Assembly: GCF_000959725.1 (NCBI RefSeq)
Contig: NZ_CP009323.1
Location: forward strand, 372,001 to 436,000
Origin: Burkholderia gladioli
Lineage (GTDB): Bacteria > Pseudomonadota > Gammaproteobacteria > Burkholderiales > Burkholderiaceae
Direction: 5' to 3'
Length of the DNA: 64,000 nt
The stretch's first letter is position 1; the number at the start of each line of letters is the position of its first letter. Positions 1-10,325 of this stretch are shown piece after piece. The notes beneath the pieces are model-generated. The model was given only the letters and a program-made list of their open reading frames with translations. It searched no databases and had not been told where the DNA came from. The position numbers and the translations under genes were made by a program.

Positions 1-770
1 TGTACCACTTCCTCGGACGGCGAGCGCATCGTCAGGGCGATCGCGTCGCGATGGCCGCTGCAGCGGCCGCACATATGGCAGGCTGCGGCGCCCTTCATGT
101 TGCGCAGCGGCACCAGCGGCGCGCAGTTGATCGGGATCACGCGATGGCCATGCTCGCCCTGCGTGTAGGAGCGGCGCCAGGCTGCTTCGTCGACCTTGAA
201 GCGCAGCGGCGCGAGCCGCGCGAGCAGCGCGAACACGCCGTTGACGGGGCACAGGTACTTGCACCAGACGCGTTTCTCGCGGCCGTAGAGCAGGCCGATC
301 ACCATCGCGGCGAAGGTCGAGCCGCCCAGCACCAGCAGCACCGCGCGCGGATACTGGTAGACGCTGACCATCTGCCCGTAGATGGTGGTGATGCCGAAGG
401 CGACGAAGGGCCAGCCGCCCCAGCGCATCCAGCGCGGGATGGCACGACCGCGCCCGAAGCGGCTGGCGAATTCGGCCAGCGCCCCTTCGGGACACAGCAC
501 GCCGCACCAGACGCGCCCCAGCATCACCATCGACAGCAGCACGAAAGGCCACCAGATGCCCCAGAACACGAACTGCGCGGCCAGCGTCAGGTTGTTCCAG
601 AGATGGGCGGTGTCGTCGGGCAGCGGCGTGAAGGCCGGCACCAGGATCAGGAACGCATAGACGGCCACCACCACCCACTGGATGCCGCGGATCAGCGCGC
701 CATGGCGCTGCATCCAGTGGCCGGCCTCGGACAGCCGGCTCCAGCGCGCGCCGCCGACCGGCGTGCTCAT
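1..770 (-). CDS. ftrD: FtrD-like polyferredoxin of ferrous iron uptake system (3' end outside window)
   Basis: Partial membrane iron-sulfur protein of the NapH/polyferredoxin type. In FtrABCD systems this subunit is thought to pass electrons across the inner membrane to support ferrous iron uptake. About 256 residues are visible: transmembrane stretches near residues 30-50, 65-88, 120-135 and 143-162, a Cys pair C89/C93 (CGVLCPEG), a second pair C170/C174 (CKYLCPVN), and C216 with a CHMCGRC cluster at 231-237. The ATG at 770 overlaps the ftrC stop by four bases (ATGA), so translation is probably coupled. The C-terminus runs off the window at base 1. The role is inferred from the gene order and family; the iron-sulfur character is visible in the sequence. 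Confidence 0.85.
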   Translation of the reverse strand, partial: MSTPVGGARWSRLSEAGHWMQRHGALIRGIQWVVVAVYAFLILVPAFTPLPDDTAHLWNNLTLAAQFVFWGIWWPFVLLSMVMLGRVWCGVLCPEGALAEFASRFGRGRAIPRWMRWGGWPFVAFGITTIYGQMVSVYQYPRAVLLVLGGSTFAAMVIGLLYGREKRVWCKYLCPVNGVFALLARLAPLRFKVDEAAWRRSYTQGEHGHRVIPINCAPLVPLRNMKGAAACHMCGRCSGHRDAIALTMRSPSEEVV

Positions 771-1609
771 GCGGGCCGCCCCGCCGCTGCGGCCGGGCGG
801 CGCGTCGCGAACTTCAGCAGCGTGTACACCACCGCCCAGTACAGTACGTAAGCCACCAGGTTGGTCAGCGCCGGATGCGCGCGATAGCCGGTCAAGGTGG
901 CGACCAGCGAGCCAACCGTGCTCGAATCGTCGAGGATCGCCGAGGTATCCCACAGCTGCGAAATGCCGAGCGGCAGGATTTCCTTGTCGATCAGCTTGTC
1001 GACGCCGGCCTCGAACAGGCCCGCGCCGAGGAACAGCAGCATGATTTCCGTGACGCGGAAGAACAGCTGCCAGGAGAACACCTTGCCGCCAAGCTGCAGC
1101 ACATAGAAGGTCAGCAGCGCCAGCGCGAGGCCGATCACCACCGCCAGCACCTGGCCGCCGCCGACATGGCCGGTCTGGCCGAAGCCCAGGCCGTAGAGGA
1201 AGATCACCGTCTCGCTGCCCTCGCGCGCGATCGCGAGCGCGACCAGCACGGCCACGCCCCACCAGTTGGCGGTCCTGGTGGTTTCCTGCAGCGATTGCTC
1301 CATCTCGCGCTTGAGCGTGCGTCCATGCTTCTTCATCCAGATCACCATCTGCACGATCAGCACGCAGGCGACCAGCACCATCGCGGTCTGGAAATAGTCC
1401 TGTGCGTCGCCCGAGAGCACCTCGGTGAAGCCGACCAGCGCGGCGCCGAGCCCGAACGCCATCAGCAGCCCGGCGCCCACGCCGAGCCACAGATACGGCA
1501 GGCCGCGACGCGTCTCGGCATCGCCATTCTTCAGCCAGGCATAGAGGATGCCGACGACCAGCAGCGCCTCGACGCTCTCGCGCCAGACGATGAACATGAT
1601 TTGACCCAT
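767..1609 (-). CDS. ftrC: FTR1-family iron permease FtrC
   Basis: Inner-membrane iron permease of the FTR1/EfeU family, 280 residues with about seven hydrophobic segments. The two family signature motifs are visible: RESVE in the first transmembrane helix (residues 10-14) and REGSE in the middle of the protein (AREGSETVIFLYG). These acidic motifs are the presumed iron-binding sites in the membrane path. The ATG at 1609 is preceded by a good GGAGG. A longer in-frame start exists but would add an arginine-rich stretch foreign to the family. It sits between ftrB and ftrD and overlaps ftrD by four bases. In Bordetella and Brucella the equivalent operon takes up Fe2+ with FtrA and FtrB in the periplasm. 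Confidence 0.92.
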   Translation of the reverse strand: MGQIMFIVWRESVEALLVVGILYAWLKNGDAETRRGLPYLWLGVGAGLLMAFGLGAALVGFTEVLSGDAQDYFQTAMVLVACVLIVQMVIWMKKHGRTLKREMEQSLQETTRTANWWGVAVLVALAIAREGSETVIFLYGLGFGQTGHVGGGQVLAVVIGLALALLTFYVLQLGGKVFSWQLFFRVTEIMLLFLGAGLFEAGVDKLIDKEILPLGISQLWDTSAILDDSSTVGSLVATLTGYRAHPALTNLVAYVLYWAVVYTLLKFATRRPAAAAGRPA

Positions 1610-1666
1610 TGAAACCTCCGTGTCCCGGCCGCGGCGGGACATCCGCGGCCGCACGATAAATCGGAA

Positions 1667-1999
1667 CTACTTCGCGACGATGACGCCTTGCGCCTGCTGG
1701 TGAAAATCGTCGAAGAACTTGTACTCGCCCGGCGACAGGGGCGCGATCACCACGAAGGACTCGGCGCCCGGCGCGAGCACCTTCTCCTTGCGCAGCTGGA
1801 CGCTCTCGAACTCGACGGCGCCGCGACCGGTGTTGCGAACCTCGATCTTGATGCGCTGGCCGGCCGGAACCTCGATGCGGGCCGGCTTGAGCACGCCGTC
1901 GGCCATCTCGAGCTGGAAGGTGGGCAGGTCGGCCGCCTGGGCCGCGCCGGCGAGCACCGCGGTGGCGAATGCGACGGCGAGAATCTTGGGGAATGTCAT
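1667..1999 (-). CDS. ftrB: periplasmic cupredoxin-like protein FtrB
   Basis: Small exported protein of 110 residues. It has a clear signal peptide (MTFPKILAVAFATAVLAGAAQA, split here after residue 22) and a single cupredoxin-like domain with the pattern VPAGQRIKIEVRNTG followed by FFDDFHQQAQG near the C-terminus. The canonical type-1 copper cysteine is absent, as in the cupredoxin-like domains of EfeO and FtrB proteins. It is proposed to oxidise or hand over Fe2+ before entry through the FTR1 permease. The start at 1999 gives the signal peptide directly at the N-terminus and has GAGAAG upstream. It lies 58 bases after ftrC in map order and 67 bases from ftrA, in the same operon. Confidence 0.88.
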   Translation of the reverse strand: MTFPKILAVAFATAVLAGAAQAADLPTFQLEMADGVLKPARIEVPAGQRIKIEVRNTGRGAVEFESVQLRKEKVLAPGAESFVVIAPLSPGEYKFFDDFHQQAQGVIVAK

Positions 2000-2066
2000 T
2001 GTGCTTCTCGTGGAGGGCGGCATCGCGCGATGCCGCCCGGCCGGATCACCCGGCGGTGGAACGCGA

Positions 2067-2618
2067 TCAGTAACCGCCCTTCTTGCCGATGCCCGCGAAC
2101 GGGAAATCGTATTCGAGCGTGAACGGCTTGAACCACGGGCCGACGCCGGTTTCCTTGTCGACGTGACGGCCGAAGGCCATGTTGCCCATCTGCATCGGCG
2201 GCTTCACCGTCAGCGACAGGTGGTACTTGCCCGGGCCGGCGAGCTTGACGTTGTCGCCGTAGTGCGGGCCGTCGTTCGCGACCATGCCCATCAGCATGCC
2301 CTCGGCCTTCCACTTCGCGTCGCCCTGCTTGGTCAGCTTGTACTCGACCTGCAGATAAGGCATCCAGTCGCCTTCGGCGAAGCCGGTCGGGTTGTTCTTC
2401 ACCGCATGGATATCGGACTCGAGATGGATGTCGGAATCCGATGCCTTGCGCATCATGCCTTCCGGCTCCATCGTGATCGGCTGCAGATAGACCGCGCCGA
2501 CCTCCATGCCACCCTGGATCTGCTGCTTGCCGATCGGATACTCGGCTGCCGACGCCGACATCGCGACCAGGGCTGCGGCAAGTGCGACACCACTACGGGC
2601 GAAGGATGAAGCGAACAT
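2067..2618 (-). CDS. ftrA: periplasmic P19/Tp34-family iron-binding protein FtrA
   Basis: First gene of the ftr operon, 183 residues, with a signal peptide (MFASSFARSGVALAAALVAMSASA) followed by the P19/Tp34 'iron transporter' domain. Conserved features visible are the GGMEVGAVYL strand, the metal-ligand-rich MEPEGMM segment, DIHLESDIHA, and the HYGDNV and FGRHVDKETGVGPWF segments. P19-type proteins are periplasmic dimers that bind copper and iron and feed an FTR1 permease. The ATG at 2618 follows GAGGAGTGTC with good spacing; the extended in-frame ORF upstream lies over the promoter and Fur-like site and is not used. Expression is expected to be iron-repressed (see the promoter entries). Confidence 0.9.
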   Translation of the reverse strand: MFASSFARSGVALAAALVAMSASAAEYPIGKQQIQGGMEVGAVYLQPITMEPEGMMRKASDSDIHLESDIHAVKNNPTGFAEGDWMPYLQVEYKLTKQGDAKWKAEGMLMGMVANDGPHYGDNVKLAGPGKYHLSLTVKPPMQMGNMAFGRHVDKETGVGPWFKPFTLEYDFPFAGIGKKGGY

Positions 2619-2696
2619 TGACACTCCTCTTTTTATCGTCAGATCGATTGACGTCGCCCGGTCTCGTGCCGGGCGGCGGGGATACTTAAGAACGTT

Positions 2697-2719
2697 AATG
2701 CGAACCATTCTCAATAATT
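2697..2719 (-). promoter_or_regulatory. Fur-box-like operator of ftrABCD
   Basis: The stretch reading AATGCGAACCATTCTC then AATAATT on the plus strand resembles the Burkholderia Fur consensus (AATGATAATCATTCTCATT-like). It sits immediately downstream of the -10 element at 2724-2729, where a bound repressor would block initiation. The match is by eye and imperfect. Confidence 0.55.
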
Positions 2720-2723
2720 GGGG

Positions 2724-2752
2724 AGTGTAGCATCGAATCTCGCGGGGAACAA
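2724..2752 (-). promoter_or_regulatory. sigma70-type promoter of ftrABCD
   Basis: On the minus strand, a TTGTTC -35 (2752-2747), a 17-base spacer and a TACACT -10 (2729-2724) point at ftrA. The predicted transcript start falls at the edge of the Fur-like site. The leader to the ftrA ATG is about 100 nt and contains a CGCCCGG/CCGGGCG stem-loop at about 2655-2675. Confidence 0.6.
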
Positions 2753-2872
2753 ACAGGGAAGAAATTCAAGCCCTTGATATGGAAAGGATTTCGGAAGAAT
2801 CCGATAGGCGGAATGGAATATACCGACCCAGCCCTTGGGAGGGACGGATCGGCGAGCGGCACATGCACGGTG

Positions 2873-4963
<2,091 letters not shown>

Positions 4964-5309
4964 GGATCGAGGGCCTGGCCGCGTGCAAAAGAGTATTTTA
5001 GCGCTTCGGTCAATAGCGGGCTGACCGTTAGGCGCAGCCTGCCGCGATATCGACGCCAGGACGCTAGGAGCCTCCTCCAAGGATGTCTGCCTCGGACTCC
5101 AACACGCGTTCGATGGCCGTTTCGCGCCACCGATACCTGCAACGACACCCCGGCTTTGGCCGAAACCAGGCCGCAATTCGCTACAATAGCCGGATTCGCG
5201 CCGCTCGCCCCGGCATCGGCGCCGTCCGCTGGCCCGCCCCCGTCATCACATGGGACGCGTTGGGAACCGGACCCTGATTTCATTTCACCACTACTGCTGC
5301 GAAATCATC
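4964..5309. other. divergent intergenic region between uvrB and tyrB
   Basis: A 346-base gap. A TAAAAT -10-like hexamer facing uvrB lies at about 4989-4996, with no strong -35. Facing tyrB, a TACAAT hexamer occurs at 5182-5187; the nearest TTGGCC is 20 bases away, which is too far for a standard promoter, so only the -10 is proposed. An in-frame ATG at 5250 would lengthen the aminotransferase by 20 residues. No RNA gene or repeat was recognised. Confidence 0.4.
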
Positions 5310-6509
5310 ATGTCGCTCTTCTCCGCTGTCGAACTCGCGCCCCGCGATCCGATCCTGGGCCTCAACGAAGCGTTCAATGCCGATACGCGCCCGACCAAGG
5401 TGAACCTCGGCGTCGGCGTCTACACCAACGAGGAAGGCAAGATCCCGCTGCTGCGCGCCGTGGCCGATGCGGAAAAGGCACGCGTCGCAGCCGGCCTGCC
5501 GCGCGGCTACCTGCCGATCGATGGGATCGCCGCCTATGACGCGGCCGTGCAGAAGCTGCTGCTTGGCAAGGATTCGGCACTGATCGCGGCCGGCCGCGTC
5601 GTGACGGCACAGGCCATCGGCGGCACCGGCGCGCTGAAGATCGGCGCGGACTTCCTGCGCACGCTGAACCCGAACGCCAAGGTCGCGATCAGCGACCCGA
5701 GCTGGGAAAACCACCGCGCGCTGTTCGAGACGGCCGGCTTCAAGGTCGAGGCCTACCCGTACTACGACGCGGCCACCCACGGCGTGAACTTCGACGCGAT
5801 GCTCGCCGCGCTGAACAGCTACGAGGCAGGCACCATCGTCGTGCTGCACGCCTGCTGCCACAACCCGACCGGCGTCGACCTGAGCGACGCGCAATGGGCG
5901 CAGGTCGTCGAGGTCGTGAAGGCGCGCCAACTGGTGCCCTTCCTCGACATCGCCTACCAGGGCTTCGGCGAAGACCTCGAAGCCGACGCGGCGGCTGTGC
6001 GCCTGTTCGCGGCGGCCGACCTGAACGTGTTCGTGTCCTCGTCGTTCTCGAAGTCGTTCTCGCTGTACGGCGAACGCATCGGCGCGCTGTCGATCATCAC
6101 CTCGAGCAAGGACGAAGCCACGCGCGTGCTCTCGCAGCTCAAGCGCGTGATCCGCACGAACTACTCGAACCCGCCGACCCATGGCGGCGCCCTGGTCTCG
6201 GCCGTGCTGGCCTCGCCGGAGCTGTACGCCTCGTGGGTGCAGGAACTGGGCGAGATGCGCGATCGCATCCGCGCGATGCGCAACGGCCTGGTCGAACGCC
6301 TGAAGGCAAGCGGCGTGGATCGTGATTTCGGCTTCATCAATGCACAACGCGGCATGTTCTCGTACTCGGGCCTGACTGCGGCGCAAGTCGACCGCCTGCG
6401 CGAAGAATTCGGCATCTATGCCGTCAGCACGGGCCGGATCTGCGTGGCCGCGCTGAACACGCGCAACATCGACGCGGTCGCGGCCGCGGTTGCCGCCGTC
6501 CTGAAGTAA
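5310..6509 (+). CDS. tyrB: aspartate/aromatic amino acid aminotransferase
   Basis: PLP-dependent class I (fold type I, subgroup I-alpha) transaminase of 399 residues. It starts with the family hallmark MSLFSAVELAPRDPILGLNEAF and has GGTGALKIGADFL, the HACCHNPTGVDL motif, the DIAYQGFG segment and the PLP lysine in SSSFSKSFSLYGERIGAL. It interconverts aspartate, tyrosine or phenylalanine with 2-oxoglutarate, in amino acid synthesis or catabolism; sequence alone does not separate AspC from TyrB specificity. No Shine-Dalgarno sequence precedes the ATG at 5310, and an alternative in-frame ATG lies at 5250. The family N-terminus decides for 5310. A terminator follows 38 bases downstream. Confidence 0.93.
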   Translation: MSLFSAVELAPRDPILGLNEAFNADTRPTKVNLGVGVYTNEEGKIPLLRAVADAEKARVAAGLPRGYLPIDGIAAYDAAVQKLLLGKDSALIAAGRVVTAQAIGGTGALKIGADFLRTLNPNAKVAISDPSWENHRALFETAGFKVEAYPYYDAATHGVNFDAMLAALNSYEAGTIVVLHACCHNPTGVDLSDAQWAQVVEVVKARQLVPFLDIAYQGFGEDLEADAAAVRLFAAADLNVFVSSSFSKSFSLYGERIGALSIITSSKDEATRVLSQLKRVIRTNYSNPPTHGGALVSAVLASPELYASWVQELGEMRDRIRAMRNGLVERLKASGVDRDFGFINAQRGMFSYSGLTAAQVDRLREEFGIYAVSTGRICVAALNTRNIDAVAAAVAAVLK

Positions 6510-6546
6510 GCCTGCCGGCACGATCGAATCGCGCCGGTTTGCCTCG

Positions 6547-6573
6547 AAAACGCGCTCTGTGGAGCGCGTTTTT
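6547..6573. terminator. bidirectional intrinsic terminator between tyrB and bdhA
   Basis: Stem ACGCGCTC / GAGCGCGT around a TGTG loop, with TTTTT on the right and AAAA on the left, so it can end both convergent transcripts. Confidence 0.85.
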
Positions 6574-6593
6574 CATTGGTGCGATTGTCGGCC

Positions 6594-7382
6594 TTACTGC
6601 ATGAACCAGCCGTGGCTGACCACGAAGGATTGGCCCGTGAGCGCGGCGCTCGGGAAGGCCGACAGGAACAGCACCGTCTTGGCGACGTCTTCCACCGTGG
6701 TGAATACGCCGTCGACGGTATTGCCGAGCATTACCTTCTTGATGACGTCCTCCTCGCTGATACCGAGCTCCTTGGACTGCTCGGGGATCTGCTTGTCGAC
6801 CAGCGGCGTGCGCACGAAGCCCGGGCAGACCACATGCGAGCGCACATTGCGCTTCGCGCCTTCCTTGGCCAGCACGCGCGCCAGGCCCAGCAGGCCGTGC
6901 TTGGCCGTCACGTAGGCCGACTTCAGCGGCGAGGCCTCGTGCGAGTGCACCGAGCCCATGTAGATCACCACGCCACCGCGATCGTCCTTGTACATGTGCT
7001 TGAGCGCGGCCTTGGTGGTCAGGAAGGCGCCGTCGACGTGGATCGCCTGCATCTTCTTCCAGTCCGAGAACGAGTAGTTCTCGATCGGATTGACGATCTG
7101 GATGCCCGCGTTCGAGACCAGGATGTCGACCGAGCCGAACTCGGCGGCGACCTTGTCGATGCCGGCATTGACGGCGTCCTCGTTGGTGACGTCCATCGCC
7201 ACGCCGATCGCCTTGCCGCCGGCCGTCTTGATCTGCTCGGCCACGGCGTTCGCGCCGTCCTGGTTCAGGTCGGCGATCGCCACGGCGGCGCCCGCCTTGG
7301 CCAGTTCCAGCGCGATTTCCTTGCCGATGCCGCTCGCGGCGCCGGTGACCACGGCAACCTTGCCGTCCAGTTTCGAATCCAT
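6594..7382 (-). CDS. bdhA: D-3-hydroxybutyrate dehydrogenase
   Basis: Short-chain dehydrogenase (SDR) of 262 residues that oxidises D-3-hydroxybutyrate to acetoacetate with NAD+, linking PHB storage breakdown to central metabolism. Visible are the cofactor motif TGAASGIG, the NAG motif (LVSNAGIQ), and the catalytic Ser/Tyr/Lys in [23 protein letters not shown]. The C-terminal SHGWFMQ tail is typical of bacterial 3-hydroxybutyrate dehydrogenases. The ATG at 7382 has GGGAG upstream. It is transcribed convergently with tyrB and divergently from the aldo/keto reductase. The general SDR call is certain; the substrate comes from family resemblance. Confidence 0.9.
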   Translation of the reverse strand: MDSKLDGKVAVVTGAASGIGKEIALELAKAGAAVAIADLNQDGANAVAEQIKTAGGKAIGVAMDVTNEDAVNAGIDKVAAEFGSVDILVSNAGIQIVNPIENYSFSDWKKMQAIHVDGAFLTTKAALKHMYKDDRGGVVIYMGSVHSHEASPLKSAYVTAKHGLLGLARVLAKEGAKRNVRSHVVCPGFVRTPLVDKQIPEQSKELGISEEDVIKKVMLGNTVDGVFTTVEDVAKTVLFLSAFPSAALTGQSFVVSHGWFMQ

Positions 7383-7563
7383 TTCGACGTCTCCCGATTC
7401 AGTGCTCAGATCCAATGAAATCATTGCCGGGCCCTGCGCGACAAGCCGGCCGTTCGGCCAGGTGCCGCCGCAGGCGCGGCGCTGCTATTGTGCATGAAGC
7501 CTCCTGCATGCTGTCGGCAAACGGGCTAAGCTAGCCGCTGTCCCAAATTCGAGGAGAGTGAGG

Positions 7564-8535
7564 ATGAATTACAGGCGATTGGGCCGGTCCGGGCTGCAGG
7601 TCAGCGAATTGTCGATCGGCTCGTGGGTCACCTATGGCAACCAGGTCGATCATCGAGCCGCGCGCGAGTCGCTGGCCGCGGCACGTGACGCAGGCATCAA
7701 TTTCTTCGACAACGCCGAAGTCTATGCGAAGGGGCAGTCCGAGGAAATCATGGGCGAGGCGCTGAAGGCGCTCGGCTGGTCGCGCGTCAGCTACGTGGTG
7801 TCGACCAAGTTCTTCTGGGGTCTGGCGGAAGCGCCGAACCAGTATCACACGCTGAATCGCAAGTACCTGATGGACGCGATCGACGGCTCGCTGCGTCGCT
7901 TGCAACTGGATTACGTCGATCTGGTGTTCTGTCATCGACCGGATCCGAACACGCCGATCGAGGAAACGGTCTGGGCGATGAGCGATATGATCGCGCGCGG
8001 CAAGGCGCTCTACTGGGGCACCTCGGAATGGAGCGCCGACGAGATCCGGGCCGCCTACGAGATTGCCGAGCGGCATCATCTGCACAAGCCGGTGATGGAG
8101 CAGCCGCAGTACAACCTGTTTCATCGCCGCCGCGTCGAACAGGAATACCATCGGCTCTACGAGGACATCGGCCTGGGCCTGACTACTTGGAGCCCGCTGG
8201 CCTCGGGGCTGCTGACCGGCAAGTATCGCGACGGCGTACCGGCCGGCAGCCGGGCTGCGGTGCAGGGTTATGACTGGCTGCGCGAGCAGTTGACACATCC
8301 GGCGAAAAACGAAGCCGTCGGCAAGCTCGCGAAGGTCGCCGACGAGCTCGGCTGCACGCTCGCCCAACTCGCGATCGCCTGGACGCTCAAGAATCCGAAC
8401 GTCAGCACCGTGATTACCGGCGCCTCGCGTGTCGAGCAGATCGGCGAGAACATGAAGGCCGTCGAGGTTGCCGCACGTATCACGCCGGAATTGAAGCAGC
8501 GCATCGAGGAAATCGTCGGCGACCAGGCGCAGTAG
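7564..8535 (+). CDS. aldo/keto reductase, voltage-gated K+ channel beta-subunit type
   Basis: NADPH-dependent aldo/keto reductase of the Kv-beta/YghZ-like branch, 323 residues. Features are the N-terminal [16 protein letters not shown], the catalytic Asp/Tyr in [18 protein letters not shown], the Lys in [33 protein letters not shown], and the cofactor segment [20 protein letters not shown] near the C-terminus. It probably reduces aldehydes or ketones; the substrate is unknown. The ATG at 7564 was chosen over a GTG two codons upstream because GAGGAG gives better spacing. It stands alone, divergent from bdhA, and rlmJ follows after 112 bases. Confidence 0.9.
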   Translation: MNYRRLGRSGLQVSELSIGSWVTYGNQVDHRAARESLAAARDAGINFFDNAEVYAKGQSEEIMGEALKALGWSRVSYVVSTKFFWGLAEAPNQYHTLNRKYLMDAIDGSLRRLQLDYVDLVFCHRPDPNTPIEETVWAMSDMIARGKALYWGTSEWSADEIRAAYEIAERHHLHKPVMEQPQYNLFHRRRVEQEYHRLYEDIGLGLTTWSPLASGLLTGKYRDGVPAGSRAAVQGYDWLREQLTHPAKNEAVGKLAKVADELGCTLAQLAIAWTLKNPNVSTVITGASRVEQIGENMKAVEVAARITPELKQRIEEIVGDQAQ

Positions 8536-8647
8536 GCACGGTCGCGTACAATACCCGGCCGCGCGAGTCCCGCGGGCCGGCGCCGCCTTGGTGGCGCCGG
8601 CATCGCGCTCGCGCCATCGAATCCGATTTTCTACGTCTTATCCTGCC

Positions 8648-9493
8648 ATGTTCAGTTATCGCCACGCATTCCATGCCGGCAACCATGCCGACGTGCTGAA
8701 GCACGCCGTCGTCGTCCAGTTGCTTCATTACCTGAACAAGAAGGACAAGTCGTACTGGTATATCGATACGCATGCCGGCGCCGGGATCTACGCGCTCGAT
8801 GAAGGTTTCGCCGCCAAGACGGCAGAATACGAGACTGGCATCGAGAAGCTGTGGAATGCCGACGACCTGCCGGCTGCCCTGGCCGATTATGTCGCCGAGA
8901 CTCGCGCCTGCAATGAAACCCCGGATCTGCGCTTCTACCCTGGCTCGCCCTACTTCGCCTGGCGCCTGCTGCGCGAACAGGATCGGATGCGGTTGTTCGA
9001 GGCGCACAGCACCGAGATCGGCGTTCTGCGGCACAACTTCCGCGATGCCGGTCGTCGAGCGATGATTTTCGCGGCCGACGGCTTCGAAGGACTCAAGGCA
9101 CTGCTGCCGCCCGCACCGAGGCGCGCCCTGGTGCTGATCGATCCTTCGTATGAAGACAAGCGTGACTACGCTCGGACAATTACGTGCGTGGAAGAAGGTT
9201 TGAAGCGCTTTTCGACCGGCTGTTATGCGATCTGGTATCCGCAGGTGAAACGCCCGGAATCGGAGCGGTTCCCGGATCAGTTGAAGCGCCTGCAAACCAC
9301 CAACTGGCTGCACCTGACGCTGACCGTCAGCAACCCGCCAGCTGACGGCTTCGGGCTCTATGGAAGCGGGATGTTCATTCTGAATCCGCCCTACACGCTG
9401 GCGGAGTCGATGCGAGAAGCCCTGCCATACCTGGTCGAGACATTGGGCCAGGACGGCGGTGCCAAGTTCGGCATCGAGTTGCGCAGCGCCTGA
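8648..9493 (+). CDS. rlmJ: 23S rRNA (adenine-2030-N6)-methyltransferase RlmJ
   Basis: SAM-dependent methyltransferase of 281 residues that modifies A2030 of 23S rRNA. The N-terminal signature FSYRHAFHAGNHADVLKH is diagnostic. It is followed by the SAM-binding YIDTHAGAGIY and the catalytic DPPY-type motif, here DPSYE (LIDPSYEDKRDY). The length matches the family. The intergenic region upstream (8536-8647) has a TACAAT hexamer at 8547-8552 and a GCCGGCGCC/GGCGCCGGC stem-loop at about 8577-8600. No other gene appears co-transcribed. Confidence 0.95.
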   Translation: MFSYRHAFHAGNHADVLKHAVVVQLLHYLNKKDKSYWYIDTHAGAGIYALDEGFAAKTAEYETGIEKLWNADDLPAALADYVAETRACNETPDLRFYPGSPYFAWRLLREQDRMRLFEAHSTEIGVLRHNFRDAGRRAMIFAADGFEGLKALLPPAPRRALVLIDPSYEDKRDYARTITCVEEGLKRFSTGCYAIWYPQVKRPESERFPDQLKRLQTTNWLHLTLTVSNPPADGFGLYGSGMFILNPPYTLAESMREALPYLVETLGQDGGAKFGIELRSA

Positions 9494-9514
9494 TACGCAC
9501 GCGCCGCATTTGTC

Positions 9515-9826
9515 TTATCGGCGCGGCCCCGAATCGGTTGGGACGCGAATATAGGGAGCGACGATCAACGGCGTTTGTTGATTGTCCTGCGGCAACTGTG
9601 CAGGCTGCCGAATTTGCGCAGGCGCCACGATCGGGGCCGGATTCAGCGGAGCGGTCTGCAGCACGACACCTGAACGACCGTCGTGGATACCGGTTTGGGT
9701 GTCGAGCACAACTGGCGGCCGATCTTCCTTCGCCATCACATGGCCGCCCCCGGCCATCACGACAAGCATCGCTGCCATCCAGGCACACCGAGCTCCGGCG
9801 CGGCGGAGAGAGATTCCCTGGTTCAT
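9515..9826 (-). CDS. small exported hypothetical protein
   Basis: Unrecognised protein of 103 residues. The N-terminus looks like a signal peptide (basic residues, then CAWMAAMLVVMAGGGHVMA), leaving a mature part of about 70 residues rich in Pro, Gln and Ala and without cysteines (VLDTQTGIHDGRSGVVLQT, QPAQLPQDNQQTPLIVAPYIRVP). It is probably periplasmic or secreted. Several in-frame ATGs are clustered at the 5' end; 9826 was chosen because GAGG lies nine bases upstream. It is convergent with rlmJ and downstream of the DUF3563 gene but separated from it by a terminator. No function is proposed. Confidence 0.6.
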   Translation of the reverse strand: MNQGISLRRAGARCAWMAAMLVVMAGGGHVMAKEDRPPVVLDTQTGIHDGRSGVVLQTAPLNPAPIVAPAQIRQPAQLPQDNQQTPLIVAPYIRVPTDSGPRR

Positions 9827-9902
9827 GCCATCCATCCTCGCTGTCGTGTCCATGTCGAAACGATACAGCCGCTCCCCGAGCACGCGCTAGACGCCCAGAA
9901 CC

Positions 9903-9934
9903 CCAAAAAGCAAAAGCCCCGACAATTTCGGGGC
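9903..9934 (-). terminator. intrinsic terminator of the DUF3563 gene
   Basis: Stem AGCCCCGA / TTCGGGGCT (9915-9934). On the minus strand the RNA continues into a T-rich run (TTTTGCTTTTTG), ending the transcript that starts near 10195. Confidence 0.85.
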
Positions 9935-9981
9935 TCTTCATGCTTCGCATGCTCAGCGCATGCGACCGACGCCGGTAAGAC

Positions 9982-10128
9982 TTACAGCGAGTAGCCGTTC
10001 GTTTCGAGGGCGCGAATGCGCTGCTCGAGTTGAACGATGTCGCTCGACGAGGCCAGGTAGGCTTCGCGACGCTCACGCTCAGCGGATTCGAACCAGTAGC
10101 TCAGCTTTTCAACGATGTAGGCAACCAT
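9982..10128 (-). CDS. DUF3563 family small protein
   Basis: A 48-residue protein too short for most ORF filters. It begins MVAYIVEKLSYWFESAERERREAY (shown in part) and ends RIRALETNGYSL, matching the DUF3563 family found widely in Burkholderia and relatives. It is amphipathic and charged, with a likely helix over residues 3-40 and no signal peptide. GGAGAGCATC precedes the ATG, and it has its own sigma70-like promoter and a strong terminator, so it is a monocistronic, probably well-expressed gene. The family function is unknown. The palindromic 5' leader (separate entry) is the notable feature. Confidence 0.88.
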   Translation of the reverse strand: MVAYIVEKLSYWFESAERERREAYLASSSDIVQLEQRIRALETNGYSL

Positions 10129-10173
10129 GATGCTCTCCAAGGAAGTTTGAGATCCCCCGGTGAATCTGGATAA

Positions 10174-10229
10174 GGGATATCCCGTATAGGGTTATCCCGA
10201 ATTATAGCGAGAGCGCACCAGTTTGCTAA
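10174..10229 (-). promoter_or_regulatory. promoter and nested palindromes upstream of DUF3563 gene
   Basis: On the minus strand, a TTAGCA -35 (10229-10224), a 17-base spacer and a perfect TATAAT -10 (10206-10201) face the DUF3563 gene. The early transcribed region holds the palindrome GGGATATCCC (10174-10183), flanked by GGATAA (from 10168) and TTATCC (to 10198) as an outer inverted repeat. This could be an operator or a leader RNA structure. Confidence 0.6.
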
Positions 10230-10325
10230 TGAAATGCACGAATGGATGGCATGCCAATTTGGAATAATTGACCAACATTTCCATCAACCCGTTGATTCAC
10301 AAGGATATATCCGGAAAAGGCGCGA

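Noticed and set aside
4964..5309. SOS (LexA) box for uvrB
   Set aside because: No CTGT-N8-ACAG-like sequence was found in the uvrB upstream region.
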